43,361 nucleotides of DNA from Planctomycetota bacterium (GTDB taxonomy: Bacteria; Planctomycetota; Planctomycetia; Planctomycetales; Planctomycetaceae), in assembly GCA_014584345.1 (NCBI GenBank), contig JACTNB010000025.1, forward strand, positions 1-43,361, read 5' to 3'. The number at the start of each line of letters is the position of its first letter. The first letter of the stretch is position 1. The notes below the pieces were generated by a model. The model was not told where the DNA came from. It saw only the letters and a list, made by a program, of their open reading frames with translations, and did not search any database. The position numbers and the translations under genes are program-made. This document shows positions 7,153-15,348 of the stretch, one piece after another.

Positions 7153-9075
7153 ATGTTCTCGTTTGCCTCCATCACTGCCCCGACGTTGCGGGTCGCGCGC
7201 GGAACCAGTCGCCTGGTGCGCGCGGTGCTGCGCGAAGCGGAACGTTTGCGGGGCTGCAGCCCGGAGGAATTCGAAAATCGCGCGTTGCGCTTGCGTGCGG
7301 CCCAATGTCACGCCGAGCATCCGACGGAGAATCTGGTGGAATGCTTTGGCCTGGCATATGAAGCGGTGCGCCGCGTTCGGGGCATCGAATTGCATGCCTG
7401 CCAGGTGAGCGGAGGCATAGTGCTGGCGCGTGGTGGTGTTGCGGAAATGGCCACCGGAGAAGGCAAGACCCTGACAGCCGTTTTGCCCACCGTGATGTGG
7501 GGCATGATGGGTCGCGGCGTGCATGTGATTACCACCAACGATTATCTGGCAGATCGCGACAGCCACGAATTGAAGCCGATCTATGAGTCGCTGGGCCTGT
7601 CGGTGGTCTGTATCACGCAAAAGCTGGAACCGGAAGCCCGTCGCCAGGCATACACCCGCGACATTACCTATGCCACCGCCAGTGAAATCGGATTCGATTT
7701 TCTCCGCGATCGGATGACGCTGGGGCCAGAACATGCCCAGCAAAGACCATACCGTTACGCCCGGTTGCATCAAGCCGCCGAGGGGCTTCTTCAGCGGGAG
7801 TTATTTGCGGCGATGGTGGATGAAGCGGACAGCGTGCTGATCGACGATGCACGCACGCCTCTGATCATCGGCGTGGAGTCGCCTCATTCCATCGCAATGA
7901 CTTCGTTGTATCGCTGGTGTTTGGGCAAGGCCCTGGAATTGAAACTGGAAGATGATTTCACGCTGTTCCCCCAACAGCGGCAGGCGCTGCTCAGCGACGA
8001 AGGAGCCCAGAAGATTCTGCTGGGGGACAAGCCTGCGTTTGGCCAGGGACTGGCAACGGAATGCCTGCTGCAACATGTCGAGCGGATGCTGGAAGCGTTG
8101 TATTTTTATCAGTGCAACAAACAATATACCGTTTTGAATAACGAAATCGTGTTACTGGACGAATCGACGGATCGCACCCTGGAAGGTCGCAAACTGCAAC
8201 GGGGCCTGCATCATTGCCTGGAAGCAAAAGAGGGTCTGCCGTTGACTACGGGGACAAAAACGGGCAGCCAGGTAAGCGTGCAGAGTTTCTTCCGGATGTA
8301 TCGGCACTTGTCGGGGATGACGGGGACCGCCTGGCATGCCCGTAAGGAATTTCGCAAAATCTATCGTTTGAAGGTGACGTCGGTCCCCACGCATCGCCCG
8401 TGCCTCCGGTGGGGCATGCCTCCGCGGGTGTTTGTTTCCGCGGAAGCCAAATCACGAGCGATAGCAGAACAGTCACAAGCCCTGCTGGCGGCGGGGCGCG
8501 CGGTGCTGGTGGGCACGCCATCGGTCCGGGCCTCCCTGGTCTTGAGCCGGTGTTTCCAGGAAGCGGGCATTCCGCATCAGATTCTGAATGCGTTTCACGA
8601 AGCCCAGGAGGCGGAAATTATCGCCCGCGCGGGGCAGTCAAACAGCCTGACCATCGCCACAAACATGGCCGGACGAGGGACCGATATTAAACTGGCGGAA
8701 GCCGTCCGCAACGCGGGAGGGCTGCATGTGATCGTCACCGATATGAACGCATCGGGCCGAGTCGACCGGCAGTTGATCGGGCGGGCAGCGCGGCAGGGAG
8801 ACCCCGGGAGTTATCAATACATGTTGTCGCTGGACGACGAGTTGTTCACCGGATTGCAGGACAGCACGAAGAACGGCTGGAAGGGACGAGCCTGGGCGGG
8901 CCGTGGAGGTGAGATCACCTCCCGCTGGCTGCGAATCTTTCGCGGGCAACAGCGAAGAATCGAGCGGCATCATGCACGGCAACGGCACAAGATGTTCAAG
9001 AACGAAAAAAAGAAGCGCGAGGCCAGTTTGCGGATGGGGCTTTGCCCATACCTGGAAGCGGATGACACCGGGTAA
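7153..9075 (+). CDS. shortened SecA-like translocation ATPase
   Basis: The SecA hallmarks are all present. Walker A is TGEGKT at 101-106, DEAD is at 223-226, and DARTPLIIG follows. The region crossing back from the preprotein-binding domain is GRKLQRGLHHCLEAKEG (about 345-361). MTGTA is at 389-393, ATNMAGRGTDIKL at 502-514, and the arginine-finger motif QLIGRAARQGDPG starts at about 540. The protein stops at 640 residues against roughly 830-930 for canonical SecA. It ends soon after the segment preceding the scaffold/wing helices and has no zinc-binding tail. It is probably an accessory ATPase dedicated to this cluster. ATG 7153 is my choice; GTG 7147 is better spaced from AGGGG at 7133-7137, and TTG 7141 is also open. 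It replaces the motor one would expect from an ABC protein (inference). Confidence 0.88.
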   Translation: MFSFASITAPTLRVARGTSRLVRAVLREAERLRGCSPEEFENRALRLRAAQCHAEHPTENLVECFGLAYEAVRRVRGIELHACQVSGGIVLARGGVAEMATGEGKTLTAVLPTVMWGMMGRGVHVITTNDYLADRDSHELKPIYESLGLSVVCITQKLEPEARRQAYTRDITYATASEIGFDFLRDRMTLGPEHAQQRPYRYARLHQAAEGLLQRELFAAMVDEADSVLIDDARTPLIIGVESPHSIAMTSLYRWCLGKALELKLEDDFTLFPQQRQALLSDEGAQKILLGDKPAFGQGLATECLLQHVERMLEALYFYQCNKQYTVLNNEIVLLDESTDRTLEGRKLQRGLHHCLEAKEGLPLTTGTKTGSQVSVQSFFRMYRHLSGMTGTAWHARKEFRKIYRLKVTSVPTHRPCLRWGMPPRVFVSAEAKSRAIAEQSQALLAAGRAVLVGTPSVRASLVLSRCFQEAGIPHQILNAFHEAQEAEIIARAGQSNSLTIATNMAGRGTDIKLAEAVRNAGGLHVIVTDMNASGRVDRQLIGRAARQGDPGSYQYMLSLDDELFTGLQDSTKNGWKGRAWAGRGGEITSRWLRIFRGQQRRIERHHARQRHKMFKNEKKKREASLRMGLCPYLEADDTG

Positions 9076-9179
9076 TGCGTAGGAGGCAAATGCATGGGAT
9101 GAATTCGCCGCCGAAGGACCGTTGAAACACCGAGATAACCGAACCGCTCGTGAAGACCGAGAAGACTGGATGGAAGATC

Positions 9180-10064
9180 ATGGCCGTATGTAAATCGTTT
9201 CCATGCCCCTGCGCAAACCGGAGAGTGCTGCTGCAATGCTTGCTCTTGGTGACCATGTGTCACTGGGGAACTCCTGGGGTGTTTGGCCAGGAGCCGAAAG
9301 GCGAGATCCTGGTCCGGCACTGCACAATATCGCTGATCGATCATGTGACATTGGCGGCGGACCGGGCAGGCATCCTGGGGCAGGTTCCGTTCGAGGAGGG
9401 AGACGAAGTGGCGGAAAAGGCGCTGGTCGCGCAGTTAATCAATGATGAGGCAGCGGCACGGCTGGAACTGTCTGTCAGCGCCGCGGAAAGCGATATTGGC
9501 ATTCGTCTCGCGGAAAAGACGCGGGATGTGGCCGAGGCCGAGTTGAGGCAAGCGGAATTATTGAATCAAACTCGCCAGGTCTACACGGAATTCGAAATGC
9601 GCCGGCTGCGTCTAACGCTGGATCAAACGATTTTGGAACGGGAAAAGGCCGTGCACGAGCAGCGGCTGAAGTCTCTCGAACAGGCGGTGGCCCAGGCCCA
9701 ATTGAAATCACACGATGTCGTTTCGACATTTGGGGGGATGGTCGTGCGGGTTTTCAAGAAGCGGGGAGAAGCGGTGCAGCAAGGGGAACCTCTACTGGAA
9801 ATCGCCAGCGACAAGCGTCTTCGAATTGAAGGTTATCTTCCCGTGGAGGAGGCCCGTCTGTTGAAGCCAGGAGATGAAGTGCTGGTCGAACTGGATGGAG
9901 AGACTCCGGCGAAGGCACCCGTGCGCGGACGCTTGAGATTCGTCGATGTCTCCGTGCAGCGCGTCACGCAGGAAGTCCGCATCTGGGCGGAAGTTGATAA
10001 TACGGACCGGATACTTAAACCCGGTCAACAGGCGACATTGCGTATCAAGGCAGCGCCACGCTGA
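9180..10064 (+). CDS. exported HlyD/RND-type periplasmic adaptor
   Basis: This 294-residue protein starts with a signal-peptide-like segment (residues about 13-37, VLLQCLLLV then GVFGQEP). A lipoyl-like half (LAADRAGILGQVPFEEGDEV) follows, then a coiled coil (about 85-170), the returning half with VFKKRGEAVQQGEPLLEI, and a barrel domain ending in LKPGQQATLRI. This is the plan of RND/HlyD periplasmic adaptors, in a short form. I chose ATG 9180 because it gives a compact signal peptide; GTG 9150 is an in-frame alternative. It is 104 bp after the SecA-like gene and is the last gene of the cluster, facing the convergent DUF1501 gene across 60 bp. It probably completes the envelope conduit. No outer-membrane TolC-like gene is seen in the window. 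Confidence 0.8.
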   Translation: MAVCKSFPCPCANRRVLLQCLLLVTMCHWGTPGVFGQEPKGEILVRHCTISLIDHVTLAADRAGILGQVPFEEGDEVAEKALVAQLINDEAAARLELSVSAAESDIGIRLAEKTRDVAEAELRQAELLNQTRQVYTEFEMRRLRLTLDQTILEREKAVHEQRLKSLEQAVAQAQLKSHDVVSTFGGMVVRVFKKRGEAVQQGEPLLEIASDKRLRIEGYLPVEEARLLKPGDEVLVELDGETPAKAPVRGRLRFVDVSVQRVTQEVRIWAEVDNTDRILKPGQQATLRIKAAPR

Positions 10065-10124
10065 CTTGACAGGAGGCACCGTGGCGAGCGCCGTTTCCAC
10101 TCGGTTGGTCGGGAACTCCGTTCC

Positions 10125-11567
10125 TCAGGCGAGAATTTCCCTGATCGGCACGCCATGATCGATGTCGAGCCGTTTGCGGGAGGGGAGTTCCAGCTTGCGG
10201 GAGTCGAGTCCGAGTTGCTGCAATAGGGTGGCATGAATATCGGTGACGTAGTGGCGGTTTTCGATGGCGTGAAATCCGATTTCATCGGTTGCCCCATGCA
10301 CAACTCCGCGTTTCAAGCCCGCGCCCGCCATCCAGACCGTGAATCCGAAGATGTGATGGTCGCGTCCATCGGATCCTTGTGACCCAGGTGTACGCCCAAA
10401 TTCCGAGGCGAACACGACGAGAGTTTCGTCCAGCAAGCCGCTCCGATGCAAATCCTGCAGCAGGGCTCCAATCGGTTGATCGACGGCGAGTGCATTCTTG
10501 GCGTGATTCGCCTTGAGGCCGCCGTGAGCATCCCAGGCCCCTGCTCCCCCTCCTCCATGTTGAATCTGCACAAAGCGGACTCCCCGTTCCACCAGGCGGC
10601 GGGCTGCCAGAAGCTGAGCACCAAACTCGCGGCAGTGCGGCAGGTCGAGTCCGTACAACGATTGTGTCTCAGCGGATTCCTGGGAAAAATCTAGCACTTC
10701 CGGGATGGAACTCTGCATGCGAAAGGCGAGTTCGTAGGAGGCAATGCGAGCCGACAAGGCCGCGTCCCGCGGAGATTCAATCTCCCGCAAGGCATTGAGT
10801 TCCTGGATCAGTTCGATACCGACCTTCCGCGCCGGGGCCGAGAAGTCGCGTTCGGGGCTGCCAAAATCGAGTGGGTTCCGAGGATCGATGCGGAGCGGCA
10901 CGGCATCGTGTGCGGGGCCGAGATAATGTCCATCCCGGCTGTTCCAGTATTCCCGTTTTCCCATGGAGATGAATTGAGGCAGATTCTCGTTCAGCGAACC
11001 GAGACCGTAGTGTACCCAGGCTCCCAGATTGGGAAAGTCGCCGTCGTTTCGATGCCTGCCGGAATGAAACTGCGACTGCGCGCCGTGGTTACTGTCGGTC
11101 GTCCACATGGAACGGATAATCGCCAGATGATCCACATTGCGTGCGATATGCGGAAACCAATCGCTGATTTCGATACCACTTTCGCCATGTTGCTGGAATC
11201 CGACCTGCAGCGGGTACAACGTATTCCGCTGATTGCCGTTGCCATCGGGGACTACCAGGCGTTCGATCGCCAGTTTTTTGGGATCTTGCACATCGGCAAA
11301 CGGGGTTTCGGCAATCGTCTTTCCCGAATACTTATTCAGCATCGGCTTGGGATCGAAACTTTCCATGTGGCTGACTCCGCCATTCATGAACAGCCAGATC
11401 ACACTTTTCGCCCTGGGGGGAAAATGGGGCATGCCCGTTGGAGGTGCCCAGCCCAACTCGTGTCCGAAACCATCGCGTTGCAATATGCTGGCCAACGCAA
11501 TGGATGCGAGACCATTTCCCAGAAAGTTTCTTCGTGTGCCCATAGATGTCTCTGGATCGAATATCAT
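10125..11567 (-). CDS. DUF1501 family protein
   Basis: This 480-residue protein of the DUF1501 family (sulfatase/alkaline-phosphatase-like fold) is typical of planctomycetes. It begins with a twin-arginine-like leader (TRRNFLGNGLASIALASIL) and contains the family segments FMNGGVSHMESFDPKP, GERGVRFVQIQHGGGGAGAWDAHG-like blocks and SEFGRTPGSQGSDGRDHH. The product is probably exported in folded form. ATG 11567 and ATG 11543 (directly before GTRRNFLG) are both plausible; a longer frame reaching 11684 adds residues unlike a leader. It lies 189 bp downstream of the DUF1553 gene on the same strand, the usual planctomycete pairing. The biochemical function of the pair is not established. Confidence 0.88.
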   Translation of the reverse strand: MIFDPETSMGTRRNFLGNGLASIALASILQRDGFGHELGWAPPTGMPHFPPRAKSVIWLFMNGGVSHMESFDPKPMLNKYSGKTIAETPFADVQDPKKLAIERLVVPDGNGNQRNTLYPLQVGFQQHGESGIEISDWFPHIARNVDHLAIIRSMWTTDSNHGAQSQFHSGRHRNDGDFPNLGAWVHYGLGSLNENLPQFISMGKREYWNSRDGHYLGPAHDAVPLRIDPRNPLDFGSPERDFSAPARKVGIELIQELNALREIESPRDAALSARIASYELAFRMQSSIPEVLDFSQESAETQSLYGLDLPHCREFGAQLLAARRLVERGVRFVQIQHGGGGAGAWDAHGGLKANHAKNALAVDQPIGALLQDLHRSGLLDETLVVFASEFGRTPGSQGSDGRDHHIFGFTVWMAGAGLKRGVVHGATDEIGFHAIENRHYVTDIHATLLQQLGLDSRKLELPSRKRLDIDHGVPIREILA

Positions 11568-11756
11568 GTGTATCGAGTACCTTGTGGCGGAGATTGATTT
11601 TCGCTGTTCCCGCGTTACTGCATTGTCGGGCCTGGAAATTCGGGTGCCACTAACGTTGCCAGTGTTTTGAAAGTAATTCGTCAATAAGGGGTTTCACTGG
11701 CAAAGCCAGTAACACACAACCCGGTAATTAAACCGTGACAACGCACTTTCCACTTT

Positions 11757-14700
11757 TCAGCGGAGAGTGACGAAATCGTTATGATTCAACAGAACCCAGA
11801 TGTAATTCGTGCGGGCCTGGCTTTCCGTTCCCTCGGGCAACGTGCGCCATTCCTTCAGTGCCCGCAGGCTTGCCTCAACTTCTTGCGACGTAGGGGCATA
11901 GCCAAGCAACGACCGGAAAGCCATTTGAATAAACACCCTGTCCGTCTCTCCAGGGGATACATGTTGAACCGCCGCGGAAATTCCCTCGGCTATGGGACGG
12001 GCGGCATCGAGCACCAGCCGGCTGTTGCTCATGGCCAATGCCTGTTGCGGCACGATACTTTGTTCCCGTCGATAACATTCCTTGACATTCGCTTCGTCGA
12101 AGGTTGTCAGAAACATGTTGCGTTCGTTGTTGGAGTGAAAGAAGTACAGACTGCGCCGCGTCGAGTCGGCTTGTTTTGCGGCGGGAATCGGAGGTCCGCC
12201 CCGTGTTTCATCGAGTCTGCGGGCATGGGCCAGAATGGTGTCTCGAATGACTTGCGATTCTAGGCGGATCGGTTCGCGCCGCCACCAGTAGCGATTTTCG
12301 CCATCGATCCTCGAATTTTCCTCGCGGTTCGCATTCGTGGAGTCGAGCCGGTAGGTGGACGAGGTCACAATCAGGCGATGCAGGTGTTTCATGCTCCAGC
12401 CGTGTTCGATCAGTTCGGCGGCGAGCCAGTCCAGCAGTTCGGGATGCGTGGGGGGCGTTCCCTGGCGCCCGAACTCGAAAACCGTGGGGACCAGTGGCTT
12501 CCCGAGATGACGGGACCAGAGGTGATTGACCGCCACTCTGGCCGTCAGGGGATTCTCGGGATCGGTGATCCAATCGGCCAGGGCGCGACGGCGCCCCGTA
12601 CTATGTGCCGGGAAGGCCGGCGCGGGATCATCCGCGCCGGAACTGCGAAAGCGGGTGGGAGACCATTTTGCTCCCGGCAGGGGGCTAAAGTGATCCTCGG
12701 GCTTGACCTCGGTGGTGGACAGGGCCTCGGCCTGTGTGAGTTTCTCCCTTGCCGTCTGGAGTTCCTTTTCGATGGCAGGTCGCTGATCGATCGCCGCTCG
12801 CAGCAGTTTCAGTTCGAGGGTGGCGGTGCCGTGCAGAGCCTTCGCAGCCGCGGCAGCGCGTTCCGCCTTCACCGCGGCGGTGCTCAATTCCCGTTCCTTC
12901 AAGATCAGAGCTTCGTCGGGATTGGTCGCGTCGCTGAGTTGCCACCGAGATTGCAGAGCCTGCATGCGACGATTCAGGCTTTCCCTTTCTGCCTGTGCGG
13001 AGAGCAATGCCAATTCCGTCGCGTGGTGTTCGGCTTCCGCTTCGAGGACGGCCTGCCGCGCCTGTCTGGGGGTTTCCGGTTCCGCCGAGGACTTCGTGGC
13101 AGGTTCGTGCAATGAAACAGCAGGATCGAGCGGATCCAGAGTCACCTCGTGAAATACCGCCAAGGCATCAAAGGTTGTGAGTTGGAACGCCCCGTCGCGG
13201 CGTGCGATCGGAGTGCGCCAGGCGAGCACGGGGACGCCATCCAGCGAGGCGTTAATCAATGTGTCGCGCACTTGTACTCGGAGTGAGTATTCGCGGTTCA
13301 ATTCGATGGGCAAGGCCCGCATGCCCGCGGCAGGATATGTCGTTTTACCCGCCTGGCGGTAGGCCGCTTGAACTTTCGAGCCCCCCATGACACCGCTGAT
13401 GTAGACAAACTGTTCATGGTCCTGTTGCGGCGTGGTATCATCTGGGTTTGTGGGGGTGACGTCGAATCCCAGCGAGACACTACGCCAGCGACTTCCCCCC
13501 AACAGGGTAAACCGGAGTGTTGCCTCGAAATCGCGTGGAACTTCGGCCAGCAAGCGAAGCCCGGCGCGTGTGGGGCCATCTTGTTTTTGTTCCATCCGTC
13601 CCGGGAGGTGTTCCCAGTTTCCTCCAAATGGCTGCCACCGCTCGGGCATCAGCGTCGCGAAATTATCTCCGAGATGAAACGTGGAGGGCGCGACAGTTGC
13701 ATTCAAGGAGGGGGTGTGCTTGTCGGCTGTCAGCAATTGGCTTTCGCGGAGACGGGCTGCCTGCAATTTCGCACCCGACGCTTGCAGGGCCTGTTCCGCG
13801 GTGGCCACCTGTTTTTGCGATGCCTGGAGATAGGCTTCAAAAACCCAGGGGCGCCGTTCCGGTTGCCAGGCCTCGACGGGCAAGGCGATCGGTTCAATCA
13901 CGATATCCCTGAAGGCCAGGACCTCGGGGACTCCAGGTGAAATGATTTTGGACGTATCGGGTTGCCCTTCCTCGCCCCGATGAAACCGATAGGTAGGCGT
14001 TTCCAATTCGGCATCGAAGGCACGGGGGATGCCATCGACTACTGTATCGGGTTGGCCAGGTACGACGTCGGTGCGGACATGATACGGTTCGAAGAAGGCC
14101 CGGAGTCGATAATAGTCCTCCTGGGGAAAGGGATCGTATTTGTGGTCGTGACATTTCGAGCAATTCATCGTTAAACCCAGAAAGGACTTGCAGACATGTT
14201 CGACTGTTTCGTCCATCCACTGGTGCCGGTTGAAAATAAAAAAGTTGCGGGCAAGGTATCCCGTGGCCCGCAGCCGGCGTGGATCCGTGGGGTAAAGTTC
14301 GTCCCCCGCAAGCATCAGGCGGACCATTTCATCGTAAGGCACATCGGCGTTCAGGGATTCGACGGTCCAGTCGCGCCAGTGCCAGATGTGTTGCTGACTG
14401 TTGCGCAACTGGCTTCCCAGTCCCCACCAGTCGCTGTAGCGCCAGATATCCAGCCAGTGCCTGGCCCAGCGTTCCCCGTGGCGCGGATCGTCGAGCAGGG
14501 TCTCGACCAGACGCTCGTACCAGTCCGCGGAGGAATCCGTTTCGTGCCGACGCAGTTCTTCCAGGGAAGGAGGCACGCCGACCAGATCGAGATATAGCCG
14601 GCGGATTTGCAGGGACCGGGGCGCTTCGTCTTGTGGCGCGAGACCGAGTCTTTCATGCGGAATGGCGATAAAGGCGTCAATCGGATTGCGGCCCCACTCT

Positions 14701-15176
14701 CCTGGTTCGCGCGGAGCAACCGGTGGCCTGACCACGGGTTGAAATGCCCAATGCTCGCGTGGATCGGCTTCGGGATGTTCTTCCGCGGGCGCGGCGGCCC
14801 CATCGGCAATCCAGGTCCGAAACCTTGCGAGTTGCTCCGACGTCAAAGGTTCTCCCTCGGGGGGCATGCGGATCGACGGATCTTGTGCGGCAATCCGCTC
14901 CAGGAGCAGGCTTTCCTCCGGTTTACCCGGCACGAGGGCAACCCCGGAGTCGCCCCCCTGCAGCATCGACTTGACCGTATCCAGTCTCAGTTCGGCCTGT
15001 TGCTGCAAAGCGCCGTGACAGGCGACGCAACGTTCGCGCAACACAGGCTTGATGTCGCGCAGGTAGTCCACGGGAGCAACCTGTGAGGCAGGTTCCTCCG
15101 CAAGTCCCACGGACTCGCCTCGGCAACATGCGATAAGCACGGAAAGCAAGCCGAGGAATACTGTTGGATACGACAT
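11757..15176 (-). CDS. planctomycete cytochrome / DUF1549 / DUF1553 protein
   Basis: This 1139-residue exported protein has an N-terminal signal segment (LGLLSVLIACC) and a first CxxCH haem-type motif (CVACHG, about residue 50) in a planctomycete cytochrome domain (LDTVKSMLQGGDSG). DUF1549 lies at about 160-380 and contains a second motif, CSKCHDHKYDP. A beta-rich LamG-like region (about 500-690) precedes an Ala/Glu-rich coiled coil (about 700-820), and DUF1553 lies at about 850-1130 (LTARVAVNHLWSRHLGKPL, PPTHPELLDWLA). A GGGAG site just upstream supports ATG 15176. Such proteins are paired with DUF1501 and are proposed to act on polysaccharide-type substrates, but no reaction is proven. It follows the RND gene by 172 bp, without clear coupling. 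Confidence 0.9.
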   Translation of the reverse strand: MSYPTVFLGLLSVLIACCRGESVGLAEEPASQVAPVDYLRDIKPVLRERCVACHGALQQQAELRLDTVKSMLQGGDSGVALVPGKPEESLLLERIAAQDPSIRMPPEGEPLTSEQLARFRTWIADGAAAPAEEHPEADPREHWAFQPVVRPPVAPREPGEWGRNPIDAFIAIPHERLGLAPQDEAPRSLQIRRLYLDLVGVPPSLEELRRHETDSSADWYERLVETLLDDPRHGERWARHWLDIWRYSDWWGLGSQLRNSQQHIWHWRDWTVESLNADVPYDEMVRLMLAGDELYPTDPRRLRATGYLARNFFIFNRHQWMDETVEHVCKSFLGLTMNCSKCHDHKYDPFPQEDYYRLRAFFEPYHVRTDVVPGQPDTVVDGIPRAFDAELETPTYRFHRGEEGQPDTSKIISPGVPEVLAFRDIVIEPIALPVEAWQPERRPWVFEAYLQASQKQVATAEQALQASGAKLQAARLRESQLLTADKHTPSLNATVAPSTFHLGDNFATLMPERWQPFGGNWEHLPGRMEQKQDGPTRAGLRLLAEVPRDFEATLRFTLLGGSRWRSVSLGFDVTPTNPDDTTPQQDHEQFVYISGVMGGSKVQAAYRQAGKTTYPAAGMRALPIELNREYSLRVQVRDTLINASLDGVPVLAWRTPIARRDGAFQLTTFDALAVFHEVTLDPLDPAVSLHEPATKSSAEPETPRQARQAVLEAEAEHHATELALLSAQAERESLNRRMQALQSRWQLSDATNPDEALILKERELSTAAVKAERAAAAAKALHGTATLELKLLRAAIDQRPAIEKELQTAREKLTQAEALSTTEVKPEDHFSPLPGAKWSPTRFRSSGADDPAPAFPAHSTGRRRALADWITDPENPLTARVAVNHLWSRHLGKPLVPTVFEFGRQGTPPTHPELLDWLAAELIEHGWSMKHLHRLIVTSSTYRLDSTNANREENSRIDGENRYWWRREPIRLESQVIRDTILAHARRLDETRGGPPIPAAKQADSTRRSLYFFHSNNERNMFLTTFDEANVKECYRREQSIVPQQALAMSNSRLVLDAARPIAEGISAAVQHVSPGETDRVFIQMAFRSLLGYAPTSQEVEASLRALKEWRTLPEGTESQARTNYIWVLLNHNDFVTLR

Positions 15177-15348
15177 TAATCACACTCCCAGTCAGGTGGT
15201 GTTCCGTTCCAAATTATTTTCGCATGCGTATTGGCTCCATGCAATCCCGTGCCCGGTCCTGTCAGGAAATTGAACGACTCCAGTTGTCTTGCATGATCCA
15301 CGCCTGCCAGCAAGAAATGACGAAAAATATCGGCTAGTGTGACGCGAA

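Noticed and set aside
10065..10124. Terminator between the convergent adaptor and DUF1501 genes
   Set aside because: GCCACG and CGTGGC could pair, but with only 6 bp and a loop of about 20 bases and no T-run, so it is not supported.
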